This document shows, piece after piece, positions 8,429 to 17,461 of a DNA stretch of 64,000 nucleotides. The stretch is taken from positions 94,227 to 158,226 of the forward strand of contig NZ_JAAGLV010000020.1 of the NCBI RefSeq assembly GCF_010548305.1, written 5' to 3'. A model generated the notes under the pieces. The model saw only the letters and a program-made list of their open reading frames with translations, ran no database searches and was not told where the DNA came from. This stretch comes from Streptomyces sp. SID13031 (GTDB lineage: Bacteria; Actinomycetota; Actinomycetes; Propionibacteriales; Kribbellaceae). Within the stretch, counting starts at the first letter, position 1. Each line of letters begins with the position of its first letter. The position numbers were made by a program, and so were the translations under genes.

Positions 8429-9622
8429 ATGGTTCCCGTCCCGCGCTGGTGGCTCGAGCGCAGCAGAGCCGAGCGCTTCGACATCACCCTGCGCTGGCCG
8501 CTGTACTCCCTGTCCTGCGGGGAGTTGCTCCTCGCCGCACTGATCACCGTCGGGCAGCGGGATCTTCACATCGCGGGTGCCGTGCTGTTCCTTGTCGTCG
8601 TCGCCGCGCACACCACGGCCAACCTGCTCCTGCTCCGCGCGGCCATCAGCAGGTATCTGACCGGAGCCCCGGTCCCCAGCCGTCTGATTGCAGTTCCCAC
8701 TGCCTTGACTCTTGCTGGCTTCCTTGCTGCGGACCTGGCCTTCCCCAAGTTCGGCTGGGGTAGCGGCGAGGCAGAACTCCACATCCCCGTGAGCGTTATG
8801 CTGATCGGCGCCTTGACCTTCGCTCTGACGCCGATGCTGCGGTGGGCGCCGCTGCTGGGCGTGATCCTCGCCGGAGCGGCTGTGACTGGCGCGTGGTCGC
8901 TCCAGCTGGGTCCGGCGATCGCCTATGTCTCCTGGGCTGTTCTCATCGTCTTCACCTGCCGAGTCTCGGTGTGGACGCTCAGCCTCGGCTGGGAGATCGA
9001 CCGGTCCCGCGCGGTCAGCGCTCAGCTCGCGATCGCCGAGGAGCGGCTGCGGTTCGCTCGTGATCTGCACGACACTCTCGGGCACAACCTGTCGCTGGTC
9101 GCAGTACGGAGTGAGCTGGCTGCAGCACTCGCGACGCGGGGCGACGCGTCAGCTGCCGACCAGATGCTCGACGTCCGGCAGATCGCCCACGACTCGCTCC
9201 GCGAGATGCGGGCCGTCGTCAGCGGCTACCGCGCCACCGACCTCGCCTCCGAGCTGGCCGGCGCCCAATCGGTACTCCGGTCCGCAGGCGTCAACTGTCG
9301 CGTCATCGGCGACGGCACCGCGCTGCCGCCCGCGACCCAGGCGGCGCTCGGCTGGGTCGTGCGGGAGGGCACCACGAACGTCATCCAGCACAGCAACGCG
9401 ACCGTGTGCAAGATCGAGCTCGACCTCAGCATGGGTGACGTCATCTTCCTGCGGATGGAGAACGACGGCGTTTCGGCAACCTCGGACCAGCCGAAGACCT
9501 CCGAGGGCGGGACCGGGATCGCCGGGCTGCGCGAACGCCTCGGCTCTCTCGGCGGAACGCTGACCGTCGCCGCCCCGCCCGGCGGCTTCATCCTGGTCGT
9601 CCAACTCCCGGTGCCGCGATGA
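8429..9622 (+). CDS. Sensor histidine kinase (HisKA_3 / DesK-like)
   Basis: A 397-aa membrane kinase. The N-terminal 180 residues contain five to six hydrophobic segments with almost no extracytoplasmic domain, which suggests it senses a membrane state. The dimerisation/phosphoacceptor motif RFARDLHDTLGHNLS has the predicted phosphorylated His at 214. The HATPase domain ends with GGTGIAGLRERLGSLGG. It overlaps the response regulator by four bases. In such loci the kinase usually controls the adjacent ABC exporter. Confidence 0.9.
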   Translation: MVPVPRWWLERSRAERFDITLRWPLYSLSCGELLLAALITVGQRDLHIAGAVLFLVVVAAHTTANLLLLRAAISRYLTGAPVPSRLIAVPTALTLAGFLAADLAFPKFGWGSGEAELHIPVSVMLIGALTFALTPMLRWAPLLGVILAGAAVTGAWSLQLGPAIAYVSWAVLIVFTCRVSVWTLSLGWEIDRSRAVSAQLAIAEERLRFARDLHDTLGHNLSLVAVRSELAAALATRGDASAADQMLDVRQIAHDSLREMRAVVSGYRATDLASELAGAQSVLRSAGVNCRVIGDGTALPPATQAALGWVVREGTTNVIQHSNATVCKIELDLSMGDVIFLRMENDGVSATSDQPKTSEGGTGIAGLRERLGSLGGTLTVAAPPGGFILVVQLPVPR

Positions 9623-10242
9623 TCCGGCTCCTGCTCGCCGACGACGAGAACCTGATCCGGACCGCCCTCGCCGCGCTGCTGTCCCTGGAAGAAGACCTCG
9701 AGGTGGTCGGCCAGGCCGCCTCCGCGGACGAGGCGCTCGCAATGGCCCGCCGGCACCGGCCTGACGTCGCAGTACTGGATCTGCAGATGCCCGGCGCCAC
9801 CGGCTCCTCGGCGATCGGCGGCATCGGCGTCGTCGAGACCCTCCGCGCCGAACTCCCCACCTGCAGCTGCCTGATCGTCACCGGCCACGGCCGCCCCGGC
9901 CACCTGAAGCAGGCCCTGGCCGCCGGCGTCCGCGGATTCCTCCCGAAGACCGTCTCGGCCCACGTCCTCGCCGACGTCATCCGCACGATCCACACCGGCG
10001 GCCGGTACGTCGACCCCGAACTGGCCGCCGAAGCCATCAGCGCCGGCGACAACCCGCTGACCCCACGTGAGGCCGAGGTTCTGGAACACGCCGCCGACGG
10101 CGCCCCGATCGAACAGATCGCCCGCCGCGCCTCCCTCGCCCCCGGCACAGTCCGCAACTACCTCTCCTCAGCCGCCACCAAACTCAACACAGCGAACCGC
10201 TACGAATCAGTCCAGGTCGCCCGCATGCACGGCTGGATCTAG
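9619..10242 (+). CDS. LuxR/NarL-family response regulator
   Basis: A 207-aa regulator. The receiver domain has the acidic pair DDE (residues 8-10), the predicted phosphoacceptor Asp54 in VAVLDLQMPG and the conserved Lys in FLPKTVSAHVL. The C-terminal HTH_LuxR domain begins near LTPREAEVLEHAADG and ends in NRYESVQVARMHGWI. It is partner to the overlapping kinase gene and a likely regulator of the ABC transporter operon. A weak inverted repeat (GGGGCCG at 10267-10273 and CGGCCCC at 10295-10301) follows the stop and may terminate transcription. Confidence 0.92.
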   Translation: MIRLLLADDENLIRTALAALLSLEEDLEVVGQAASADEALAMARRHRPDVAVLDLQMPGATGSSAIGGIGVVETLRAELPTCSCLIVTGHGRPGHLKQALAAGVRGFLPKTVSAHVLADVIRTIHTGGRYVDPELAAEAISAGDNPLTPREAEVLEHAADGAPIEQIARRASLAPGTVRNYLSSAATKLNTANRYESVQVARMHGWI

Positions 10243-10333
10243 CCTGCGATCCGGCGTTGACGCATGGGGGCCGCCCGGATCCGCACCGCAGACCCGGCCC
10301 CGGCGTTACGGCTAAGCGGGAAACTTCTCGTCG

Positions 10334-10903
10334 CTATCTGCAAACTTCTTTCCACCCAGACGCCACAGCCACCCACCCCTCCCCGGATGCGGACAGAACT
10401 CTCCCCAAACCGCTAAGCAGCCACTTTTCGGGCTCAGAGCGGCGGCCGCTGGCGGCGGGGAGGGCCTGGCGCGCGGCGCCGGCTGCGTGCTGGTCGGTGA
10501 AGTCGGCGAGTTTGTGGAGCCGCAGGCCGACGGTCTGCCGGAAGGTCTTGCCGTTGCGCGCGGCAAGCAACTCGGCCAGCAGCCGCGCGGCGCTCGCGGT
10601 ACCGGCGATGGAGTCGGGGTTCGGGGCCTGGTCGGCGCAGACGTCGGCGATCGCCGGGACCAGGGCGTCAGGTAAGGCACCGAGGTTGATGCCGCGGTGG
10701 GCGCTGCACAGGACGGCTCCGTTGACGTCGCCCGCTTCGTCGTGGATCGACAGGAACAGCGGCGGCGTGGGGTCGTGGATGATGCCGTTGATGCGGTCCT
10801 CGGTGTTACTCAGCAGGACCGAGTGCAGCACCGGATCCCTTTGCAGAAAAGGGAAGGCGATCGCCTTGAACTCTGCGGGGTCACTTGTCGCCCGGACCTT
10901 CAC
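10334..10903 (-). pseudogene. Truncated tandem copy of the downstream-facing GNAT (N-terminal domain only)
   Basis: A 189-aa reading frame starting at GTG 10903, overlapping the stop of the full-length acetyltransferase by four bases (GTGA). Its first 140 residues resemble the N-terminal half of that neighbour: VRATSDPAEFKAIAFPFLQRDPVLHSVLL here against VRVTSDPKDFQATTFSFLEADPVLHTVIL. The similarity includes the GLRLHKLADF / RLHKLEALV segment. The catalytic GNAT fold is missing, and the last 40 residues (from about RRSEPEKW) look like read-through into non-coding sequence. It is either a decayed tandem duplicate or a surviving stand-alone N-domain that is still translated by coupling. Confidence 0.7.
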
Positions 10904-11730
10904 GGCACGAAGATCAGGTCGACGAAGTCCGCGACCGGGACGTAGCCGAGCTGTGCGTAGATCTTGTTCGAGGTCCGATTGGCCAGGTCGGTGTAGAGAC
11001 AAGCCTGGTTGCCCTTGGCAAGGATTTTCGCGGTGACCTCGCCGGTGAGGGCGCCCGCGTATCCGTGCCGGCGGTGCTCCGGTGGGGTGTAGACCGGCCC
11101 GACCCGGCTGACGCCGAAGAGCGGGAGGTGGGAGCCGGCCATGCTCACCGGCTCGCCGCCGTCCTCCCAGATCCACAGCGTGCCTCGCTCCAGGTGGTGC
11201 TCCGCCCACGCCAGATCGATCGTGGCGAACTCTCCCCGGAAGCCGTCGGACACCCACTCGGCAGCCAGCTGTACGTCGTCCTCGCGCATCGGCCGCGGAT
11301 TCCCGGGCGCCGTCAGCGCAACGAGCGCCTCCAGTTTGTGCAGGCGACTCCCCCTGGACTCCACCCCGGTGACCTCGCGCAGTTCGGCCCACCGTTCACC
11401 GAAGGCTCGGACCGCGGCCCGGTCGCCCGCCACACCACCGACCTCAGGCACCAGCTCGGCGAACGCCTCGGCGATCTCGCCGGCCAGGTCCGCACGCAGC
11501 GCGCCGAGATGGACGGGCCGGCCAGGAGTCCTCATCGCAGCGCCGATCACCGCACCGGCGTCGTCGTGCACCGAGACGAAGTACGAGGGCTCGGACTCGG
11601 CCGAGCGCCCTCCAGCGGCGCGCTCGGCGACGTTGCCCAGGATGACCGTGTGCAGGACCGGGTCCGCCTCCAGGAACGAGAAGGTGGTCGCCTGGAAGTC
11701 CTTTGGGTCACTGGTGACTCGCACGCTCAT
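10900..11730 (-). CDS. GNAT family N-acetyltransferase
   Basis: A 276-aa protein with an N-terminal helper domain (residues 1-140) and a C-terminal GNAT domain. The acetyl-CoA binding motif A is visible as VGPVYTPPEHRRHGYAGALTGEV, with motif B near NQACLYTDLANRTSNKIYAQLGY. Substrate unknown. The gene is divergent from the padR gene, with 57 bp between the starts, and is followed at once by a truncated copy of its own N-terminal half. Confidence 0.85.
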   Translation of the reverse strand: MSVRVTSDPKDFQATTFSFLEADPVLHTVILGNVAERAAGGRSAESEPSYFVSVHDDAGAVIGAAMRTPGRPVHLGALRADLAGEIAEAFAELVPEVGGVAGDRAAVRAFGERWAELREVTGVESRGSRLHKLEALVALTAPGNPRPMREDDVQLAAEWVSDGFRGEFATIDLAWAEHHLERGTLWIWEDGGEPVSMAGSHLPLFGVSRVGPVYTPPEHRRHGYAGALTGEVTAKILAKGNQACLYTDLANRTSNKIYAQLGYVPVADFVDLIFVP

Positions 11731-11787
11731 GGCGAGTCACCCTACGGGCAGCATCGCGATCGAGGCAGGTGAATTTACACTGCGAGC

Positions 11788-12414
11788 ATGTCCACCACGC
11801 GATTGCTCCTGCTCGGGGTCGTCCGGATCTTCCAGCCCGCGTACGGCTACCAGCTGCGGCGCGAGCTGATGACCTGGAAGGTGGAGCACTGGGCGAACAT
11901 CAACCCTGGCTCGATCTACACCGGTCTGCGCACCCTGGCCAAGCACGGTTACCTGCTGGAGCTGGAGGAAGGCGCCGGCAACAAGCCCGGCCGGACGTCG
12001 TACAAGCTGACGTCGGACGGCGAGATGGAGTACTTCTCGCTACTGCGGGCGGCCCTGTGGAGCGTCGACGGCTTCCAGCCGGACCGGATGCAGGCCGCGC
12101 TGAGCTTCCTGTGGTCGCTGCGCCGCGACGAGGTGCTGGCGGCACTGGAGTCCCGGATCGTCCAGCTGGAGCAGCTCGCCAAGTTCGAGCCTTTCGCCGA
12201 GCGGCAGATCCAGGAAGACCCCGCCACACCGGATCATGTGGTGGAGATGTTCCGGATCTCCAGTGCGCGCGACCGCGGCGAGCTGGAGTGGACCAAGGCG
12301 TTCCGGCAGCGGGTTACCGACGGGGACTACTCCTTCGCCGGTGAAGCGCCGAGCTGGCAGCCGAAACCGGGGACGACAACGCACTGGGGCGTCATCCCGG
12401 AGCCGCCCGGCTGA
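11788..12414 (+). CDS. PadR family transcriptional regulator
   Basis: A 208-aa regulator. The winged-helix N-terminus has the PadR pattern (residues 1-85: YGYQLRRELMTWK, NPGSIYTGLRTLAKHGYL and GRTSYKLTSDGEMEYF). The C-terminal alpha-helical dimerisation region covers the rest. The next gene is a drug-type ABC ATPase, a frequent partner of PadR repressors. The AT-rich palindrome between the two genes is a likely operator for it. The TTACAC sequence upstream of the ATG may be its own -10 box. Confidence 0.88.
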   Translation: MSTTRLLLLGVVRIFQPAYGYQLRRELMTWKVEHWANINPGSIYTGLRTLAKHGYLLELEEGAGNKPGRTSYKLTSDGEMEYFSLLRAALWSVDGFQPDRMQAALSFLWSLRRDEVLAALESRIVQLEQLAKFEPFAERQIQEDPATPDHVVEMFRISSARDRGELEWTKAFRQRVTDGDYSFAGEAPSWQPKPGTTTHWGVIPEPPG

Positions 12415-12439
12415 CACCTCCGCGCAGCAGGTCCAGATT

Positions 12440-12469
12440 TAATCAACATTGACTATTCAATGTTGATTA
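12440..12469. promoter_or_regulatory. AT-rich 13-bp perfect inverted repeat (putative PadR operator)
   Basis: Arms TAATCAACATTGA (12440-12452) and TCAATGTTGATTA (12457-12469) are separated by four bases (CTAT). Each arm holds a smaller dyad (TCAA..TTGA). It ends 15 bp before the ABC ATPase start and stands out as an A/T-rich patch in GC-rich DNA. A TTGACT element at 12449-12454 could be a -35 box inside it. Position and symmetry point to a repressor site controlling the ABC pair. Confidence 0.72.
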
Positions 12470-12484
12470 GTCGAGACTGTCCGG

Positions 12485-13471
12485 ATGATGATCGAAGCTC
12501 GCGGACTCGTCCGCACCTTCAAGACCAAGCGCGGGCCGGTTCAGGCCGTGCAGGGGGTAGACCTGGATGTCGCCGACGGGGAGATCGTCGGCTTCCTCGG
12601 CCCGAACGGGGCCGGCAAGACCACCACCATGCGAATGCTGGCGACACTGATCACGCCGACCAGCGGCACCGCGACGGTCGCCGGTTGCGACCTGGCCAAG
12701 GATCCCGTCGGCGTCCGCCGACGGATCGGGTACGTCCCGCAGAGCGGCTCCACGCTGCCTGAGGCGATCGCCGGCGACGAGGTCGTCGACCACGCGCGGC
12801 TGTACGGCGTGAGCAAGAAGAAGGCGGCCGCCGACGGCCAGGCCCTCTTCGACCAGCTGGACCTGCCCGGCCTGTGGCGGCGGCAGTGCAAGACCCTGTC
12901 GGGCGGCCAGCGGCGCCGGCTCGACATCGTGATGGGGCTGATCCACGACCCCAAGCTGATCTTCCTGGACGAACCGACCACCGGCCTCGACCCGCAGGCG
13001 CGGGCGAACCTGTGGGAGCACATCCGCGGCCTGCGCGACAGGGGCGCGACGATCTTCCTCACCACCCACTACCTGGACGAGGCGGACGCGCTCTGCGACC
13101 GGATCCTGGTCATCGACCACGGCAAGATCGTCGGCGCCGGCAAGCCCGACGAGCTCAAGCAGCAGGTCTCCGGCGACGCCGTTCGGCTGAGTCTGGCCGA
13201 CGGCTCGCAGGCGCCCGCGGTGAGCAAGGTGGTCGCGGAGCTGCCGGGCGCGGACGCCATCGAGACCGACGGCGACGTGGTCGCCTTCCGGATCCCCAAG
13301 GGCGGTTCGGTACTACCGTCGCTGCTCCGATCGATCGATGCCCAGGGCATCGAGCTGAACGGCGTCGAGGTGCACCGGCCGACGCTGGACGATGTCTTCC
13401 TGACGATGACCGGGCGCTCGCTGCGCGACGAGGACGCCCCCGTGACCGAAGAGAAGGAGGCCGTCGTATGA
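12485..13471 (+). CDS. Daunorubicin-resistance-type ABC transporter ATP-binding protein
   Basis: A 328-aa ATPase of the DrrA group that powers export by an ABC-2 permease. Walker A is GPNGAGKTT, the signature LSGGQRRRLDIVMG, Walker B LIFLDEPTTGLDPQ, followed by FLTTHYLDEAD. The C-terminal 90 residues match the DrrA accessory domain, ending in the HRPTLDDVFLTMTGRSLRD segment typical of this family. It overlaps the permease by four bases and has the palindrome at 12440-12469 just upstream. Confidence 0.93.
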   Translation: MMIEARGLVRTFKTKRGPVQAVQGVDLDVADGEIVGFLGPNGAGKTTTMRMLATLITPTSGTATVAGCDLAKDPVGVRRRIGYVPQSGSTLPEAIAGDEVVDHARLYGVSKKKAAADGQALFDQLDLPGLWRRQCKTLSGGQRRRLDIVMGLIHDPKLIFLDEPTTGLDPQARANLWEHIRGLRDRGATIFLTTHYLDEADALCDRILVIDHGKIVGAGKPDELKQQVSGDAVRLSLADGSQAPAVSKVVAELPGADAIETDGDVVAFRIPKGGSVLPSLLRSIDAQGIELNGVEVHRPTLDDVFLTMTGRSLRDEDAPVTEEKEAVV

Positions 13472-14232
13472 GAGTCCTGACCGAGACCTGGATCGTCTTC
13501 AACCGGGCGATGCGGCTGTCGCTGCGCAACCCGATGTGGTCCATCCTGATGCTCAGCCAGCCGCTGATGTACCTGTTCCTGTTCGGCCCGCTGCTCAAGC
13601 CGATCACCGCGCAGATCAGCCAGGGCGCGACCACGAACGCCTACCAGGTGTTCATCCCCGGCCTGATCGTCCAGCTCGGCATGTTCGGGGCGATGTTCGT
13701 CGGCTTCGGCCTGATCGCGGAGTACCGGGCCGGCGTGATCGAGGCCGACCGGGTCACCCCGGCCTCCCGGATCGCGCTGATGGCCGGCCGGGTCCTGCGA
13801 GACGTCGTGGTGCTCGTCGTGCAGACAGTGCTCTTGCTGCTCGCCGCGCTGCCACTGGGCCTGCGCGCACCGTGGGGCGGGGTGCTGCTGTCGCTGGTGA
13901 TCGTCGCCCTGCTCGGCGCGACCTTCGCCTCCCTGTCGTACTCAGTCGCCCTCATCACCAAGAGCGAGGACGCCCTGGCGCCGCTGCTCAACGGCATCGC
14001 GATGCCGCTCCTGCTGCTGTCCGGCATCCTGCTCCCGATGCAGATCGGCCCGACCTGGCTGCAGCGGCTGTCCGACATCAGCCCGCTGAAGCACGTCGTG
14101 AACGGCGTCCGCGCCCTCTTTCGCGGCGACATCTCCAGCAGCGCCTCCCTGTGGGGTCTCTTCTGGGTAGTCCTCCTGACGGCCGTCGGCCTGACAGTCG
14201 GCGCGCGCACCTTCCGCAAGGAATCCGCCTAG
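13468..14232 (+). CDS. DrrB-like ABC-2 transporter permease
   Basis: A 254-aa membrane protein with six predicted helices. It starts with VLTETWIVFNRAMRLSLRNPMW and contains YRAGVIEADRVTPASRIALMAGR and SDISPLKHVVNGVRALFRGD, all typical of the daunorubicin-resistance permease family. The ATG at 13468 overlaps the ATPase stop (ATGA) and has the strong Shine-Dalgarno GAAGGAGG inside the end of the ATPase gene. Substrate unknown; hydrophobic drugs or lipids are usual. Confidence 0.9.
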   Translation: MRVLTETWIVFNRAMRLSLRNPMWSILMLSQPLMYLFLFGPLLKPITAQISQGATTNAYQVFIPGLIVQLGMFGAMFVGFGLIAEYRAGVIEADRVTPASRIALMAGRVLRDVVVLVVQTVLLLLAALPLGLRAPWGGVLLSLVIVALLGATFASLSYSVALITKSEDALAPLLNGIAMPLLLLSGILLPMQIGPTWLQRLSDISPLKHVVNGVRALFRGDISSSASLWGLFWVVLLTAVGLTVGARTFRKESA

Positions 14233-14240
14233 TCCCCCAC

Positions 14241-14293
14241 CCTTGCGTCCGAAGAACTGGAGGGACGTCATCGTCACTTCTTCGGACGCAAGG
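14241..14293. terminator. Hairpin after the DrrAB-like operon
   Basis: Arms CCTTGCGTCCGAAGAA (14241-14256) and its exact complement at 14278-14293 enclose a 21-base loop. It follows the permease stop by 8 bp and ends before the next gene. The 16-bp stem would be very stable. There is no T-run, so it may be a terminator or simply a spacer hairpin. Confidence 0.6.
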
Positions 14294-14319
14294 TGGTGTT
14301 CATCAGGGGGTCGCTTTGC

Positions 14320-15807
14320 GTGACTAGCGTCGGCGGTATGCGAGTACCGTCGGCGCTGATTCGTGGGGTGGTTGGCTCCTGTGTCGTCGCCGCCGCGTCC
14401 CTGGTGACGTCGGTGGTGCCGGAGTCCTCTTGGGTGGCGTCATTGCCGATCGCGAGTGACCTGCGGTCGACCCTGCCGGGCCGGATGACCGGGCTGACCT
14501 TCATGGTCGCCGGGCTGGGCCTGATGGTGTGGGCCTGGCTTTCGGTCGGCCGCCAGGTGCTGGCCGGCGTCCGCTACCGCCTGACCCCGTTCATCGTGTG
14601 GTCGAGTGTGCCGTTGCTGCTGACCCCGCCGTTGTTCAGCCGGGATGTCTGGAGCTACGCAGCGCAAGGCGCCTTGGTAGCAAAGGGTTTCGACCCGTAC
14701 AGCGTCGGCCCCGGCGTCCTGTCCGGCCCCGTGATCGAAGCGGTCGACCCGATGTGGATGCAGACACCAGCGCCGTACGGGCCACTGCCACTCGCGTACG
14801 GCGGCCTCGCAGCGCGGCTGACCCTCGACCCGTATCTCCTCATGCTGGCTCACCGCCTGCTCGCAGTACTGGGCATCGTGCTGATCGCCTGGGCCGTACC
14901 GCGCCTCGCCACCGCCTGCCGGGTGAATCCGACGACCGCGACCTGGCTGGTCGTCGCCAACCCCATGCTGATCGCGCATGGCCTGGGCGCGGCTCACAAC
15001 GACATCCTCATGCTGGGACTGGCCTGCGCTGCCTTCGCCCTGGCCCTGACCGGCCACTGGGGCACGGCTGCCGTGCTGGCAGGTGCCGCAGCCGCCGTGA
15101 AGTTGCCCGGTGGGCTCGTGGTCGTCGCCATTGCCGCAGTGATGAGTCCCCTGGCCGGGCGCGCCCGGCTGCGGCTGGCCAGCCTGACCATCGCGGGTGC
15201 CATCTCAGTACTGACCCTGGTGACCATCGGCGAGCTGACCGGGGTGGGGTCGGGCTGGCTGAGCGCCCTCGACGTACCAGGGCTCATCAAGTCGCCGCTC
15301 TCGATCTCCAACCTCATCGCGCTGGGCGCTTCCGGCGTACTGGCGTGGCTGGGTGAAGACACTGCTGCCCAGCAGGCCCTGCAGATCGTGCGGCTGCTGG
15401 CGATGCTCATCGCGATCGGCCTGATCGCGGTACTGGGCCTGCGGTCGTCCATCCACAACGCGGCGCGGGCGGTGGGAATCGCCTTGCTGGCACTGGTTCA
15501 GCTGGGGCCGACCGCGCACGACTGGTACTTCATCTGGTGCCTGCCGTTCCTGGCAGTGGCACGCCCCGGCCGCAAGCTCACCACCGCCTTGATCGGCGTC
15601 AGCATCGTCCTGACCATCGCCTCGCCGCTCAACTCCTCGCTGCGCGGCGCGGTCATCCCCATCCTCGTCACCACAGCGCTGGTACTCGTCGTGGTCGGCT
15701 GCCTGCTGGGTCGCCTCCGCACCTTGCAACCAGCAGTCCCTGCCAAGGTCCCGGCGAAGAAGGTCCCCGCCGAGCCTCCTGCGAAGGTCGTGGCTACAGC
15801 CGGCTGA
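14320..15807 (+). CDS. Polyprenol-phosphomannose-dependent alpha-1,6-mannosyltransferase, MptB-like
   Basis: A roughly 495-aa GT-C fold membrane glycosyltransferase with 12-13 hydrophobic segments. The first extracytoplasmic loop has LFSRDVWSYAAQGALVAKGF, with the Asp expected at the catalytic position, then DPYSVGP, as in the mycobacterial/corynebacterial MptA/MptB family that extends lipomannan cores. The start is uncertain: GTG 14320 has AGGGGG nine bases upstream, while ATG 14338 has no clear ribosome-binding site. The tail is Lys/Pro/Ala-rich. It is convergent with menD, with almost no space between. Confidence 0.8.
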   Translation: MTSVGGMRVPSALIRGVVGSCVVAAASLVTSVVPESSWVASLPIASDLRSTLPGRMTGLTFMVAGLGLMVWAWLSVGRQVLAGVRYRLTPFIVWSSVPLLLTPPLFSRDVWSYAAQGALVAKGFDPYSVGPGVLSGPVIEAVDPMWMQTPAPYGPLPLAYGGLAARLTLDPYLLMLAHRLLAVLGIVLIAWAVPRLATACRVNPTTATWLVVANPMLIAHGLGAAHNDILMLGLACAAFALALTGHWGTAAVLAGAAAAVKLPGGLVVVAIAAVMSPLAGRARLRLASLTIAGAISVLTLVTIGELTGVGSGWLSALDVPGLIKSPLSISNLIALGASGVLAWLGEDTAAQQALQIVRLLAMLIAIGLIAVLGLRSSIHNAARAVGIALLALVQLGPTAHDWYFIWCLPFLAVARPGRKLTTALIGVSIVLTIASPLNSSLRGAVIPILVTTALVLVVVGCLLGRLRTLQPAVPAKVPAKKVPAEPPAKVVATAG

Positions 15808-17461
15808 CTGCCTGGTGCAGGTCGGCATGCAGGTCGCGGCGGGTGGACCGGTCCACCCTGACCTCCACCACGTCGATGCCGGCCACTGTGCGCGCCAGCA
15901 CCTCGCGCAGTTCGTCCACCGTCTCCACCAGCCGGTGCGGCGTTCCCGTGGATGCGCAGAGGGCCGCCAGGTCGACGTTGTGCGGAGTACCGAAGACCCG
16001 CTCGAAGTGGTCGGCCTGGTCAGCGCCACCCTGCTCCAGAGTGGCGAAGATGCCACCGCCGTTGTCGTTGAGCACCACGATGCGCAGGTCGGGTCGCGGC
16101 TCGGCCGGGCCGATCACCAGGCCGTTGGCATCGTGCAGGAAGGCGAGATCACCGACCAGCGCGTACGTCGCGCCGGCATTGGCCAATGCGGCGCCGACGG
16201 CGGTGGAGAGCGTGCCGTCGATGCCCGCCAGGCCACGGTTGGCCACTGTGCGGATCGGGACCACCGGAGCCAGGTCGAGATCGCGCACTGGGTTGGACGA
16301 GGCGACGACGAGCATGCCATCGGCACCGACCGCCTCACCGACTACAGCAGCGACCACCGGCCCGGACAAGCCACCGGAAGCCACTGATCCGGCGAGGCCA
16401 CCGGTCAGGACCTTGTCCATCGCGGCCCGGGCCAGCTGGTCGGCCTGCTGCCAGCGATCGAGCCAATCGGTCTGGTCGGAGCCGATCACCTCCAGCCCGG
16501 TGACGACCGAGGTGGCCCGGCGGCCGGCGTCGGGCCAGAGACCGGTCGGCGCGACGACGATCGCCTCGACGTCCGGGCGCGCGAGCAGCTTCGAGATCGG
16601 CCGCGAGAGGGTCGGGTGCCCGAACACGAGCACCCGCTCGATCTCGTCACCCATTGTCGTTGCTGCCAGCAACAATCTGTAAGCCGAGATGACGGCGGGC
16701 CCGGTCCTCGCCCGGCTGGACGGCTCGGCGAACAGCGGCCAGCCACCCGCCTCCGCTGCAAGCCGAGCGGCCTGCGAGGCGCCGTCGCCCGCGACCACCA
16801 CGGTCTTGGGCCCGGGCGCCACTGCGGACGGCTGCGCCCCAGTGGCGTGCACACTCGTCCACGGCCCAGTACTGCGCCCGTCGAGCGGCTCCGGCCAGTC
16901 GCTATCATCAGTCGGCACCAGCGGCTCCACCAGCGGGCAGTTGAGCTGCACCGGACCAGGGTCGGACGTCCGTGCGCCGACAGCCGTCGACACCGCGCGC
17001 ACGACCTGCGAGCGCCAGTACGCGACCTGGCCCACCTGCTTGCTCGGCGTACCGAGCTCGTGGAACAGGCGGACGGCGTCGCCGAACACCTTCAGCTGGT
17101 CGGTGGTCTGGTTGGCCCCGGTCCCCCGGAGCTCCGGCGGGCGATCCGCGCTCAGCACGATCAGTGGCAAGCCGCTGTGGGAAGCCTCGAGCACTGCCGG
17201 GTAGAGGTTGGCGACCGCAGTACCGGAGGTCGTCACCACTGGCACCGGCAGACCGGTACCGCGGATCAGGCCGAGCGCCAGGAAGCCCGCAGTACGTTCG
17301 TCGATCCGCACGTGCAGGCGCAGACGCCCGTCGCGGTCTGCGGCGGCCAGGGCGAGGGCCAGTGGGGTGCTGCGAGAGCCGGGAGCCAGCACGGCCTCGC
17401 GGACGCCGGACCTGATCAGCTCGTCGACCACCACTGTCGCGAACGCCGTGGACGGGTTCAT
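15794..17461 (-). CDS. menD: 2-succinyl-5-enolpyruvyl-6-hydroxy-3-cyclohexene-1-carboxylate synthase
   Basis: Thiamine-diphosphate enzyme (555 aa) that joins isochorismate and 2-oxoglutarate in menaquinone synthesis. The N-terminal VLAPGSRSTPLALAL and HVRIDERTAGFLALGL motifs and the VTTSGTAVANLYPAVLEA segment are diagnostic. The C-terminal ThDP region contains ALVGDLAFLHDANGL. The ATG at 17461 has GAGAGGAAG just upstream and overlaps menC by four bases. It is the last gene of the menE-menC-menD operon. Confidence 0.94.
   Translation of the reverse strand: MNPSTAFATVVVDELIRSGVREAVLAPGSRSTPLALALAAADRDGRLRLHVRIDERTAGFLALGLIRGTGLPVPVVTTSGTAVANLYPAVLEASHSGLPLIVLSADRPPELRGTGANQTTDQLKVFGDAVRLFHELGTPSKQVGQVAYWRSQVVRAVSTAVGARTSDPGPVQLNCPLVEPLVPTDDSDWPEPLDGRSTGPWTSVHATGAQPSAVAPGPKTVVVAGDGASQAARLAAEAGGWPLFAEPSSRARTGPAVISAYRLLLAATTMGDEIERVLVFGHPTLSRPISKLLARPDVEAIVVAPTGLWPDAGRRATSVVTGLEVIGSDQTDWLDRWQQADQLARAAMDKVLTGGLAGSVASGGLSGPVVAAVVGEAVGADGMLVVASSNPVRDLDLAPVVPIRTVANRGLAGIDGTLSTAVGAALANAGATYALVGDLAFLHDANGLVIGPAEPRPDLRIVVLNDNGGGIFATLEQGGADQADHFERVFGTPHNVDLAALCASTGTPHRLVETVDELREVLARTVAGIDVVEVRVDRSTRRDLHADLHQAVSRL

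Noticed and set aside
11031..11392. Upstream extension of the truncated acetyltransferase frame to 11392
   Set aside because: That part is antisense-frame read-through of the full-length acetyltransferase. Similarity to its N-domain starts only at GTG 10903.
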